Source: a virus
DNA: 34,919 bases
Virus record (IMG/VR): IMGVR_UViG_3300030102_001033
Location: 1 to 34,919 of that record
Direction: 5' to 3' (one strand)
Of the stretch, positions 17,929-25,523 are shown piece after piece; within the stretch, counting starts at the first letter, position 1; each line of letters starts with the position of its first letter. The translations under genes were made by a program, and so were the position numbers. Below the pieces are notes generated by a model that did not search any database, had not been told where the DNA came from, and was given only the letters and a program-made list of their open reading frames with translations.

Positions 17929-19074
17929 TTAGTATGCAACATCTAACGCAATAACACCGAAGTCTTCAACCTGACCTGATACGTCAGAATGATACTTAGG
18001 CTTCTTGAGTCCGAATATTTTACCAATTGAAATACCGTTTTGGTTTCCATAGTCAAATGTGTCTTCAACTATTTCAGGGATACCAATATCAGCCATAGCT
18101 AATGCTTGTGCTCCAGCAAAAATACATCTTGAGTAGTTGACATCAGCATTTGCACCACCTTTATAACCAGCTGCGCCAGCGTTTGATGATGTTCCAGATA
18201 GAGCTCCAGTTGTGTTAAACACATGTCTGAACTCATGGATCATGATTCCGTCTACCATTAGACTTGAAGAGCCTGAGAATAAGCTTGACTGTGGTCCTCT
18301 AATACCAGCTTGCCTTACGTTAGCAAGGAAGTCTGAGTCGAGTTTTAAGTCAGCCATAACTTGAGGTGTCACAAATAAGTGATATGTCTCATCGTTTCCA
18401 GCGCCTCTTAAGCCTCTGATGTAGTTGTCTTTAGCATAAGCTTTTAGATCAACGATATTTTTATAACCTAGTTTGTCTGTTGCTTCTAAAGCAGTGACGT
18501 CACCAGCTACGATACCATTAGTAGCATCTACTCTTCTATGTCTATTAGAAGTAGGTGCACTAACTTCACTCGCAAACTCTAAGTCGTTTAGGTTTTGCCC
18601 TGAGTTCATTGATGGTCTTAACGCACCATTGTTCTTAAGGTTATACCCAATACCACTTAAGGTAAGGAATGCTAATTGGTCCATTCTGTCAGCCATTGCG
18701 TATGCAAGTGCATCTCTTGAATGTTCCCTGAAGTTTACAACTGACTTTTGATCTGCAAGTCTACCAGATAATCTGTTCGCAAATCTTAGTTGGTCAATTG
18801 TTACGGTGATGTCGAAAGCTCTTAGTGCCTCTTCGTTCCCTTCAAGAGTGTTGTCTCCAACGATACCGTCACCAGTCATGTCAGCTAAAAGTGTTAATAC
18901 AGCTCTAGCTCCCTTTTCTGATTGGGTAAGTTCAGATATTCTCTGAACCATAGCGTTTGAACCCGCACCCGCGAATTGGTTAACGAAGGACATATTTCTT
19001 GCGACACGCCAAAAATCACGTGACCAGATAGTAAGCTGTTCACTGGTCAACGCAGCAAAGTTTGTATTTGCCAT
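17929..19074 (-). CDS. Major capsid protein, N4-gp56 family
   Basis: 381 residues. Residues ~25-140 read MSFVNQFAGAGSNAMVQRIS, LTQSEKGARAVLTLLADMTG, DNTLEGNEEALRAFDIT, IDQLRFANRLSGRLADQKS, MADRMDQLAFLTLSGIGYN, which is the signature of N4-gp56-family HK97-fold capsid proteins. The C-terminal half (YHLFVTPQVMADLKLDSDF, FSGSSSLMVDGIMIHEFRHV, then RCIFAGAQALAMADIG) also fits. It forms the icosahedral shell. The start follows TGGAGACATTATC. Its 212-base leader has several hairpins and a possible own promoter, and a terminator follows the stop, consistent with very high expression as a separate mRNA. Confidence 0.93.
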   Translation of the reverse strand: MANTNFAALTSEQLTIWSRDFWRVARNMSFVNQFAGAGSNAMVQRISELTQSEKGARAVLTLLADMTGDGIVGDNTLEGNEEALRAFDITVTIDQLRFANRLSGRLADQKSVVNFREHSRDALAYAMADRMDQLAFLTLSGIGYNLKNNGALRPSMNSGQNLNDLEFASEVSAPTSNRHRRVDATNGIVAGDVTALEATDKLGYKNIVDLKAYAKDNYIRGLRGAGNDETYHLFVTPQVMADLKLDSDFLANVRQAGIRGPQSSLFSGSSSLMVDGIMIHEFRHVFNTTGALSGTSSNAGAAGYKGGANADVNYSRCIFAGAQALAMADIGIPEIVEDTFDYGNQNGISIGKIFGLKKPKYHSDVSGQVEDFGVIALDVAY

Positions 19075-19171
19075 GATAATGTCTCCATTAGTTTAAAATT
19101 AACCAGTCGACTTATTGGAGCGACTTTTACCCGTGTACCCACTATCGTAGGGAGGACGCTCTCGTTGTTTG

Positions 19172-19257
19172 CGGATTACGAATCCGGTTAGTTTTACGCA
19201 CTAACAGGCGAAAAACGATTTTTTACAGGAACGACCCTGGTAAGATATCGCTCTTAC
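19172..19257 (-). promoter_or_regulatory. Structured leader of the capsid mRNA (three perfect hairpins)
   Basis: The 212-base gap between the scaffold stop and the capsid ATG carries three perfect stem-loops: 19172-19186 (6-bp stem CGGATT, 3-base loop), 19187-19205 (6-bp stem GTTAGT, 7-base loop), directly abutting the first, and 19240-19257 (6-bp stem GTAAGA, 6-base loop). A weaker bulged stem lies near 19134-19152. None has a convincing terminator U-run. They could stabilise the capsid mRNA, guide RNase processing or bind a protein. No open frame with a ribosome site is seen in the gap. Confidence 0.55.
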
Positions 19258-19273
19258 GTGCGAACTTATCTAT

Positions 19274-19282
19274 GTTATACCA
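19274..19282 (-). promoter_or_regulatory. Possible extended -10 promoter for the capsid gene
   Basis: On the minus strand TGGTATAAC (TGn followed by TATAAC) lies just after the scaffold stop codon, about 200 bases before the capsid ATG. No good -35 is present, as is common for extended -10 sites. If used, it would transcribe the structured leader and the capsid gene alone up to the downstream hairpin. Confidence 0.35.
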
Positions 19283-19286
19283 CAGT

Positions 19287-20312
19287 TTATCCGAAATCAC
19301 CACGCATTCTGCGTAAAGTTTCAGCCGGCAAAGCATCGAACTCATCGACAGACATCTTACTAATGTCTACTTTTTTCTCTGCTTTATTAGTGCCTTTCAA
19401 TGCAGGTGGTTGTTTCTCAGCTGCCTGTATTTTCTTTTTAGTATTAGCTACTTTCTTTTTCTCAACTACAGCTTTCTGTGTTGGGTCTGTCTCAACAGCT
19501 TCTACTTCTTGTTTTGGTTGAACAACATACTTAGCAGCTTTTTCTAAAGCATCAGCCCCAGTAAAACCTTGAATCATAAACGCATCACGTAAATCCATAA
19601 CCTCTTGAGTCAGTTCTTTATTGTATTCAGGAGCCATCTCATTAAGCTCTGGAAAAGCAGTCTGTAGTTCTACAGCTTTATTTTGCAATGCAATAGCCTC
19701 TGTACTTTGTTGTACAGTTTGGCCCATTTGTTGTTGTACTTCATACATCATAGTTTGTCTTTCAACATCTCTTATTTCAGCCCGCAAAGCTGCAGCTTTA
19801 TCAGCTTCACCATTTAAGATAAATTCTTGGTACTGCAATTCTTTAGCGCCAAAATCATATTCAGGTGCTTTGTCGACTTTTTCTATTGGGTTAGTTGCTT
19901 CTTGCAATTGTTTCTGTAGTGCTTTTTGTTTAGCTAAAACTTCGTCAAACCTAGACTTTGGGATCATAGGTTCTTTTTGCTCTTCAGATCCTTCCTGTAC
20001 TGTTCCAGTAGGTTGTTGTGTATCTGCGTCATCTTCTGCCAATACTCCTTCTTGTTCTCCACTTTCTGCTTCTTCAGCAACTGCTTCAACCTCTTCCTCT
20101 TCTTCTCCCTCTTCAGTTCCTTCCTGTGATTCTTCTTGAGCCTCAAGCTCTTCAACTTCTTCAACTTCTCCCTCCTTTGGAAATTCAACTTCTTCCTCGA
20201 AGTTCATGTCTACTTTGAAATCTTCCCCTGCTTCGTCTTTAGGCACGGGGTCAGCGCCAGGCATCACGTCCATGGTAACGTCCTGTTCTTGGGTTTGGTT
20301 TTCTTCTGCCAT
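19287..20312 (-). CDS. Capsid assembly scaffold protein
   Basis: 341 residues. The first ~120 are extremely acidic (runs such as EEVEFPKEGEVEEVEELEA and EEGEEEEEVEAVAEEAE). A helical middle follows (RFDEVLAKQKALQKQLQEA; DKAAALRAEIRDVERQTMM), and a Lys-rich part near 280-320 (VEKKKVANTKKKIQAAEKQ) precedes a short end FDALPAETLRRMRGDFG. An acidic, helical protein encoded between portal and capsid is the usual scaffold, which shapes the procapsid and is then lost. The basic C-terminal region is the usual capsid-binding end. The ribosome site AGGAGGTAAATAAT lies in the last codons of the portal gene, so the two are coupled. Confidence 0.85.
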   Translation of the reverse strand: MAEENQTQEQDVTMDVMPGADPVPKDEAGEDFKVDMNFEEEVEFPKEGEVEEVEELEAQEESQEGTEEGEEEEEVEAVAEEAESGEQEGVLAEDDADTQQPTGTVQEGSEEQKEPMIPKSRFDEVLAKQKALQKQLQEATNPIEKVDKAPEYDFGAKELQYQEFILNGEADKAAALRAEIRDVERQTMMYEVQQQMGQTVQQSTEAIALQNKAVELQTAFPELNEMAPEYNKELTQEVMDLRDAFMIQGFTGADALEKAAKYVVQPKQEVEAVETDPTQKAVVEKKKVANTKKKIQAAEKQPPALKGTNKAEKKVDISKMSVDEFDALPAETLRRMRGDFG

Positions 20313-20313
20313 A

Positions 20314-22419
20314 TTATTTACCTCCTGTTGGTTTCATGGCCGCAGCAGCTAGTTTGGCAGCAGCTGCAGTATCGCTTTGGTCTTTACGCATTGAGTTAGT
20401 CAATTCTGACAACTTCTCACGTAGTCCCAGTTCTTCACGTTTAGATTGAATTTTACTTTGTAATTCAGCAACCTTCAACTGTGGATCCATTTGTTCGTTT
20501 TGTGCTTTCGCCATGTTAAGCTCTGCAGAGGTTTGTAAGTTAGTAACTTCTGCTTCTAGCTTAGCTATCTCAAGCTGCGTGCTTCTGATCTGTGACTCCA
20601 TTTGGAATTGTTGTAATTGTATTTGTTCTTCTGATGGCGGTGCAGTGCCCTCCATTTGTCTGATTCTTTCTGCAATATCTGCTTTACGTGATAAGTGTGA
20701 GTACTCGACAATCATATCGTTTGGTATTGGCACCCCAACTCCTCTAAGTTCAATAGCTTCTGCAAACTGCATTTCATCAAAGTTATCCCTAGCTGGAGCA
20801 GTGCCAACAATAACGTCATACTCTCCAAGAGTTAAGTCATTTACAATCTCACCTTCTGGTGTCATTTCGTTTATTCTTAGTTTTTGTCTTGGTTTGAAGG
20901 GATCAGATTCATCTGTAATCTGTATTATACGTTCTTCTGTATAATAAGATTGGACCATATGTAATATTTTTTCTGCTAAGTATTGTCTAGTCTTAGCTAA
21001 ATTATCTAATGGCACTTGCAATAACATAGAGCCCCTGTTTTGTTTGGCTTGAATAGCAACACCAGAAACTTCTGGACTGTCCATACCGAGCATAGCTTCT
21101 GTAATACCACTTATTTGTTTAATATTTTGTGCTGCTTTCTGGCTAATCCTATCTAAACCTGTAGGTATTTGGTTTGGTGGTATCTTACCAGGAGGCGTAG
21201 AGCCACGGTTGTACTCTAATACGAGGCCAGTTTCCGCACCATGCTCTTCTAAATCATCTGCTGTCATACCGGATAGAGACCCGGACTCTACTATCCAACC
21301 ACTGTTAGCGGTTGTGTTTACAATATGCAGTTCTTGTGAAGAAATCTTGTTAAGTTGTTCTTGTGGAGAAAGTAAGTTTCGTACCATGCCAAATGGTTTG
21401 CCACGTCTAAAGTACGGAAAGTAAGGAACAATTGTAAAATGGTCATAAGGTGAAAAGTCATCAAACAGAACTACAGTATCAGCTGTCACTGTCCAACGGA
21501 CGCGTCGCATTTTTTTAGTAATTATGTCTAAACCAAATTCGTCAGCAAACTTTTCTCTTTTCTTTTTACCCCAAGCATTTGGTATTTTTCTTTTGTCTCC
21601 TGATACAGGATCAACATAATACATACAATCATCTAATTTATAATACTGCCTTTCTATAACTCTGATTGACCTAAGCATTCGTGCGTTCTCTGGATCTCCT
21701 GGGTATTGTTGTCCGTAATTGTGTTCGTCTGTATCTCCGTATCTTTCTTCTTCATACTCCATAGAGTCTGCACCAAGAGTAGTGCCAGTCTCTGCTAACA
21801 TTCGTAACTTATCTGCTTTGTCTTGCCCATAGGTTTCTTCTATCTCATCTATGCTCATCCACTTAGTTTCAAAGATTTCATTCCAAGTTCTTGGGTCATA
21901 GTGTTTTGCATCTGGATCAATAAGAATATCTAATGGATCTTTGGCTTCTATTTTTATCTCGCCTTGTACGTGCTCTTCGAAATCTACTCGCACATCAAAA
22001 TATCCACGGTCTTGTATTAGACCATCTGAAAATACTTGTTGTTCTACCCAATCTAGTTTGTTGTTATCTGCAATGTAAGCATATACTTGTGTTAACACAT
22101 CAGCTACGTCTTGTTCGCCGCCGCCTCTAGGTTTAAATTGTATATCTGCTTTCTTTGAACTCTGTTCAGCTAGAACTGCGTTAATGGTTGGTAAAATAGT
22201 ATTGATTGTTAAGGCTGGTCTGCCTTGGTCATCCAACATTTGCATATCAAAGTCGTCCCACTGTTCTCCTCTATAATACGCATCGCATTTTTTTGCCATG
22301 TGGATGTATTCTTCATGCCCGTTGTCTCGAGCTCGAGTGTAAGCATCAAATTGGCTTTTTGCTAGTGTTAGCTCTTCCGCTTCTTTTAAGGTTGTTTTTG
22401 GTTTCTTACTATATGCCAT
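20314..22419 (-). CDS. Portal protein (P22-like)
   Basis: About 701 residues from ATG 22419 (MAYSKKPK); a GTG at 22428 would add three residues and overlap the terminase gene by 8 bases. Visible portal features include YYRGEQWDDFDMQML, RPALTINTILPTINAVLAEQ, DPLDILIDPDAKHYDPRTWN, FGMVRNLLSPQEQLNKISSQ and SPEVSGVAIQAKQNRGSMLL. The last ~100 residues are a long helix (QFQMESQIRSTQLEIAKLEA and onward) that fits the barrel or coiled coil of P22-type portals. It forms the dodecameric DNA channel at one vertex and docks the terminase. It lies between large terminase and scaffold, as usual. Confidence 0.93.
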   Translation of the reverse strand: MAYSKKPKTTLKEAEELTLAKSQFDAYTRARDNGHEEYIHMAKKCDAYYRGEQWDDFDMQMLDDQGRPALTINTILPTINAVLAEQSSKKADIQFKPRGGGEQDVADVLTQVYAYIADNNKLDWVEQQVFSDGLIQDRGYFDVRVDFEEHVQGEIKIEAKDPLDILIDPDAKHYDPRTWNEIFETKWMSIDEIEETYGQDKADKLRMLAETGTTLGADSMEYEEERYGDTDEHNYGQQYPGDPENARMLRSIRVIERQYYKLDDCMYYVDPVSGDKRKIPNAWGKKKREKFADEFGLDIITKKMRRVRWTVTADTVVLFDDFSPYDHFTIVPYFPYFRRGKPFGMVRNLLSPQEQLNKISSQELHIVNTTANSGWIVESGSLSGMTADDLEEHGAETGLVLEYNRGSTPPGKIPPNQIPTGLDRISQKAAQNIKQISGITEAMLGMDSPEVSGVAIQAKQNRGSMLLQVPLDNLAKTRQYLAEKILHMVQSYYTEERIIQITDESDPFKPRQKLRINEMTPEGEIVNDLTLGEYDVIVGTAPARDNFDEMQFAEAIELRGVGVPIPNDMIVEYSHLSRKADIAERIRQMEGTAPPSEEQIQLQQFQMESQIRSTQLEIAKLEAEVTNLQTSAELNMAKAQNEQMDPQLKVAELQSKIQSKREELGLREKLSELTNSMRKDQSDTAAAAKLAAAAMKPTGGK

Positions 22420-22420
22420 A

Positions 22421-24064
22421 TTATGCACTCATTGCCGACTTCTTCTTCGGCCCTTTCGCTATCAATTCTAACCTATCTCTCCAAGAAGGTACATGCTCTG
22501 GAGCTTCATAAAAAGTAGCAAACTCCATCATCATAAGACCGACCCAGGCCAAAGCGTCCACTTGGTCATCATGCACGCCATTAGGAAAACGCAAAAGTTC
22601 AGCAACCATAGGCCCTGTCCATACAGAATCGGTTGGGAAATAAACCCTACCTTGTTGCATTCTACCTTGGATAGCTCTAGCTCTTGCTTCTTTATCACGT
22701 CGCCCTACTTTTAAATCTTTAAAATATGCAGAATGTAATCTACGCTCTGCCACACGTTTTTCTAAGAACGGACCAATGGCCATTTCTATATGTCCACGTT
22801 CTATCCCCACTATACCAGGCCTCCATTGTTCGTAAAGGTCTAATATTTTCTCCACGAGTTCGTAACCGTCATACTTTCCGCGAACTAAGTCGACTACGAA
22901 CATGTTATCGTACTCGTCGACCCCAACAACGACACCGACAGAATAGTCGTTTCTGTCCCGTTGTCCGATGGCCAGATCCCACGCACAATAATAACGCATC
23001 TTATCATACTCAACTTCATCTGGTTCAAAATATCTAATCATGTCTCTAGTAAAGTAATCACCTTCGTCTGATACTGGGTTTTGTTGATACAGAGCGGTCC
23101 AATCTCTAGGGCCTATAGCTTTTTGTATCATTTCTAAAGATTCGGTGTTGTACCTTTCTGGGTGCAAAGGTTCTCCCTGTTTTCTAAACTCTTCGTCTTC
23201 TTCTGCTATAGCTGGGTATTTTACTACCTCCCAATCATCAGCTCCGTTTTCGCTAGCCATCAATAACTTACCAGCTAGATCATCGTCATGCCACCTAGTT
23301 AAAATGACCAATATACCCCCACCAGGGGAAAGTCTTGTATAAGCGGTAGAGGTATACCAATCCCACGTGGCCTCCCTATTGTTTTCTGATTCTGCGTCTT
23401 CTCTGTTTTTTACCGGGTCATCAATTAAAAGTACGTGCGCACCTTTACCTGTAATACCACCACCAACACCAGCCGCTACGTAACCACCCATTTCAGTAGT
23501 TTGCCAAGACTCTACAGACTGAGAATCTTTGTCTAATTTTGTATTTTCAAAAATATTCTTATAATTTGGTTCTCTTAGCAATTGTCGTACCTTTCTAGAA
23601 AAACTCATTGCCAAAGAACCCGAATACGAACAACTTATGAACTCATGGCTAGGGTTACGTCCAAGATGCCAAGCAGGAAAGGCAACACTGGCTAACGTAC
23701 TTTTTCCATGCCTGGGAGGCATAAATAGCATTAATCTAGGGGATTTCTTGTCAGCAACGTCTTGACTAAACTTTTCTAGCCTTTTACAGACGTCTTTATG
23801 CACCCAACCCGCTTGGTAATCGGGATTAAACTTCTCAACAAACGGCAGCATACGTTTCCGTGCCAAAATACGCAAGGCGAGCTCTTGTTCAGCCCGTAAT
23901 TGGGCATTTTGCTCTTTTTTTGACGTTTTTTCTTGTTTTTGGGGCTCAGGAAGCTGATCTGCTTCGTCCGCCGCGCAGTAAACGCATAGTCCTTTAGGCA
24001 GGACTAAATTATCGGCTAAAAGTTTCTTGCACTTATAGCACTCTATCTTATTTTGGTCTGTCAC
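22421..24064 (-). CDS. terL: Terminase large subunit with N-terminal zinc ribbon
   Basis: 547 residues from GTG 24064. Residues 9-30 form a Cys4 zinc ribbon (C9-x2-C12, C27-x2-C30). The ATPase follows: Walker A MPPRHGKS at 115-122, Walker B VLLIDDP at 211-217, coupling motif LTRWHDDD near 255-262. The RNase H-like nuclease has D363 in CAWDLAIG, E422 in GIERGH and the HDDQVDALA motif at 498-506. It powers DNA packaging into the portal and cuts the concatemer. The N-terminal zinc ribbon is not part of the standard terminase fold and may bind DNA or the small subunit. The stop lies next to the portal start. Confidence 0.95.
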   Translation of the reverse strand: MTDQNKIECYKCKKLLADNLVLPKGLCVYCAADEADQLPEPQKQEKTSKKEQNAQLRAEQELALRILARKRMLPFVEKFNPDYQAGWVHKDVCKRLEKFSQDVADKKSPRLMLFMPPRHGKSTLASVAFPAWHLGRNPSHEFISCSYSGSLAMSFSRKVRQLLREPNYKNIFENTKLDKDSQSVESWQTTEMGGYVAAGVGGGITGKGAHVLLIDDPVKNREDAESENNREATWDWYTSTAYTRLSPGGGILVILTRWHDDDLAGKLLMASENGADDWEVVKYPAIAEEDEEFRKQGEPLHPERYNTESLEMIQKAIGPRDWTALYQQNPVSDEGDYFTRDMIRYFEPDEVEYDKMRYYCAWDLAIGQRDRNDYSVGVVVGVDEYDNMFVVDLVRGKYDGYELVEKILDLYEQWRPGIVGIERGHIEMAIGPFLEKRVAERRLHSAYFKDLKVGRRDKEARARAIQGRMQQGRVYFPTDSVWTGPMVAELLRFPNGVHDDQVDALAWVGLMMMEFATFYEAPEHVPSWRDRLELIAKGPKKKSAMSA

Positions 24065-24280
24065 TTACTTTTTCTTTTTCTTCATAGCCGTCTTTTTCTT
24101 CTTTTTAGCTTTTTTAGCCGGCTTTTTAGAATATCCCATTCCATATCCCATATCTTTCTCCTTTTCCCAAAACATAGGTAATGATTTACCCTGTCGTTTT
24201 TCTTCTGCCATATGTACTCCTACATATGCAAACAAGCCCATAACTAATAGTACGGGCAAACCTATAATAACTTCTAACAT
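24065..24280 (-). CDS. Small membrane protein with Lys-rich tail
   Basis: About 71 residues from ATG 24280 (GTG 24286 would add two). Residues 2-23 (LEVIIGLPVLLVMGLFAYVGV) form one strong membrane helix, followed by a hydrophilic region and a C-terminal tail that is nearly all Lys and Ala. It overlaps the upstream DUF6321-like gene and abuts the large terminase gene. A single-pass membrane protein with a polylysine tail could be a holin-like or envelope-DNA tether protein. No family is recognised. The tail looks like those of the neighbouring basic proteins. Confidence 0.65.
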   Translation of the reverse strand: MLEVIIGLPVLLVMGLFAYVGVHMAEEKRQGKSLPMFWEKEKDMGYGMGYSKKPAKKAKKKKKTAMKKKKK

Positions 24281-24558
24281 TTCCACCTTCTTCTAGCCTG
24301 TCTTAGCCTTGAATTAGGGTTTTTTGCTGCTTTTGGAAACTTCTTCATCTGTCCTGCACTTCTAGCGCAGTAAGATTTACGTCTTTTGGCCGCTTTTGAG
24401 CCTTTTTTGACCTTTCCTGTGACTGCTCCCTTTAATTTTGACCCTGGATTCTTCCTTCTGTAGGCTTTTATGCCTGCTCTGGTCATCCCAGCGCCTTTTT
24501 TTGTTGGCCTAAAGTTCTTTTTGTTCCTTTTAGGCATATTATCTCTTTTTCTTGGCAC
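24274..24558 (-). CDS. Basic DUF6321-like phage protein
   Basis: 94 residues from GTG 24558, which has a strong ribosome site AAAGGAGGACTC; an ATG at 24537 (MPKRNKKN) gives 87 residues and is the alternative. The body MTRAGIKAYRRKNPGSKLKG, KAAKRRKSYCARSAGQMKK and the ending NPNSRLRQARRRWKC match the pattern of DUF6321 phage proteins (family recall). It is very rich in Arg and Lys, with two conserved Cys. Such proteins are found in many marine phage genomes without known function; DNA binding in the virion is a reasonable guess. It overlaps both neighbours. Confidence 0.75.
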   Translation of the reverse strand: MPRKRDNMPKRNKKNFRPTKKGAGMTRAGIKAYRRKNPGSKLKGAVTGKVKKGSKAAKRRKSYCARSAGQMKKFPKAAKNPNSRLRQARRRWKC

Positions 24559-24859
24559 GAGTCCTCCTTTTTACTGCAGGTTTCCTTTTCCTGACTATAG
24601 TTTTTACGTTACGTGGCTTCCCGCCTGGATTACCCGCTGCACGTTTTCTCCTAACTGCGCTTTTTCGTTGTGCTGCAGTCATAGACCGAGCCTTCGAACG
24701 TGGTACGCATTTCGGGTACTTACGTTTACCTTTCTTTTTGGCAGATTTTCTACCACAAGGTTGGTATTTACCTTTTTTCTTTGGTGCGCCTATGTCGACC
24801 CAATCACCTTTTGGCCCTTTTCCGAACCAAGCAGTTAGGCCGCCAGTAGGCTTAGCCAT
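24539..24859 (-). CDS. Basic DUF5872-like phage protein
   Basis: 106 residues. The N-terminus GGLTAWFGKGPKGDWVDIGA, then KYQPCGRKSAKKKGKRKYP, KCVPRSKARSMT and NPGGKPRNVKT match the DUF5872-type pattern (family recall), which has two Cys in a Gly/Lys context, perhaps for metal or DNA binding. The C-terminal third is Arg/Lys-rich (RKRKPAVKRRTRAKKKR). Its ATG shares an A with the stop of the 58-residue gene upstream, and its end overlaps the next gene by 20 bases if GTG 24558 is used. Part of a seven-gene basic cluster between the terminase subunits. Confidence 0.75.
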   Translation of the reverse strand: MAKPTGGLTAWFGKGPKGDWVDIGAPKKKGKYQPCGRKSAKKKGKRKYPKCVPRSKARSMTAAQRKSAVRRKRAAGNPGGKPRNVKTIVRKRKPAVKRRTRAKKKR

Positions 24860-25035
24860 TATCTATACCCGCCGCCGCGTTTTTTATAAGTTCTAACTAA
24901 CCAGCCATTGGCATATGCACTTGGGTAGACCTTAAATTTTCGTTTTGCTTCGGCTTTTACCCTTGCATATAAGGTTGGATTAGTAGGTGTAGCTCCACTT
25001 TTCTTCTTTTTAGTAGTTTTTCTTTTTGCTGGCAT
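24859..25035 (-). CDS. Small conserved basic phage protein (58 aa)
   Basis: 58 residues starting at ATG 25035 after AGGAGGAAAAAAGAAAA. A Lys-rich N-terminus (MPAKRKTTKKKKSGA) is followed by a compact conserved-looking part: NPTLYARVKAEAKRKFKVYP, SAYANGWLVRTYKKRGGGYR. The second half is a pattern I have seen repeatedly in small marine and giant-virus proteins next to DUF5872 proteins; no function is known to me. It ends with TAATG overlap into the DUF5872-like gene. Confidence 0.75.
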   Translation of the reverse strand: MPAKRKTTKKKKSGATPTNPTLYARVKAEAKRKFKVYPSAYANGWLVRTYKKRGGGYR

Positions 25036-25120
25036 TTTTCTTTTTTCCTCCTGAATAACCTTTATTTTTCTTGCCCTTTTTCATGGACATCTTTTTTACT
25101 GGTGCGTTAATACAATGCAT
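25010..25120 (-). CDS. Tiny Lys-rich protein (36 aa)
   Basis: 36 residues: MHCINAPVKKMSMKKGKKNK, then GYSGGKKKNASKKKNY. The ATG at 25120 shares an A with the TAA of the upstream 80-residue gene and is preceded by AAAGGAGGAAAAAAGTA, a strong ribosome site. The last 26 bases overlap the start of the 58-residue gene in another frame. Size makes it uncertain, but spacing, coupling and composition match its neighbours. Confidence 0.5.
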   Translation of the reverse strand: MHCINAPVKKMSMKKGKKNKGYSGGKKKNASKKKNY

Positions 25121-25362
25121 TACTTTTTTCCTCCTTTCTTTTTTAACCCTACAACCTTACGTGCATTAGAGTATTGGCTTGGTTTTTTAAAACCTAATTT
25201 GTTTTTTGAAACCATTTTTTTTAAAACAGCAGTTTTCATGCCGCTTTGTTTTTTATGAAAACCTTTACTTTCTGGCATATTTCTCATACTCGTATTGTTA
25301 TAGGAAGTAATTTTTATACCATTCTCAACTGTTTGCGTCTTTTTTTTACTAGACGTGCTCAT
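25120..25362 (-). CDS. Small Lys-rich protein (80 aa)
   Basis: 80 residues. An N-terminal polar part (MSTSSKKKTQTVENGIKITS) leads to MRNMPESKGFHKKQSGMKTA and ends with QYSNARKVVGLKKKGGKK. It is basic throughout with no Cys and no membrane segment. The ATG overlaps the TGA of the preceding 54-residue gene (ATGA), and the stop overlaps the next start (TAATG). I do not recognise a family. It belongs to the basic cluster between the terminase genes. Confidence 0.65.
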   Translation of the reverse strand: MSTSSKKKTQTVENGIKITSYNNTSMRNMPESKGFHKKQSGMKTAVLKKMVSKNKLGFKKPSQYSNARKVVGLKKKGGKK

Positions 25363-25523
25363 TTCTTTTTCTTTTTACCTACGCCTCTACCTTTTAAGAT
25401 ATCAGCAAATGTTACTTTACCATCGCCAGTCAAATCAGGAAATTTTTTTCCTTTTTTGCCTTTCAACTTAGTAACTTTTCTTTTTCGTTTTGTAGCTCTC
25501 GCCTGTTGTGCATATTTAGTCAT
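25359..25523 (-). CDS. Basic protein with an EF-hand/dockerin-like calcium loop (54 aa)
   Basis: 54 residues from ATG 25523 after AGGGAGGGACCA. A basic N-terminus (KYAQQARATKRKRKVTKLKG) precedes FPDLTGDGKVTFADILKGRG and a Lys tail. The loop D30-x-T-x-D34-x-K-x-T38-x-x-D41 has the spacing of a calcium-binding EF-hand or dockerin loop, followed by an ILKGRGV helix. It overlaps the end of the small terminase gene by 8 bases. Calcium binding is inferred from the loop. The combination of a Ca loop and polybasic ends suggests a DNA- or capsid-bound virion component. Confidence 0.72.
   Translation of the reverse strand: MTKYAQQARATKRKRKVTKLKGKKGKKFPDLTGDGKVTFADILKGRGVGKKKKK

Noticed and set aside
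19130-19210. Possible tRNA-Arg on the plus strand (loop TTACGAA in a hairpin followed by a 7-base-loop hairpin)
   Set aside because: No T-loop consensus (TTCRA), no variable loop between the hairpins, no acceptor stem or D-arm. More likely leader hairpins.
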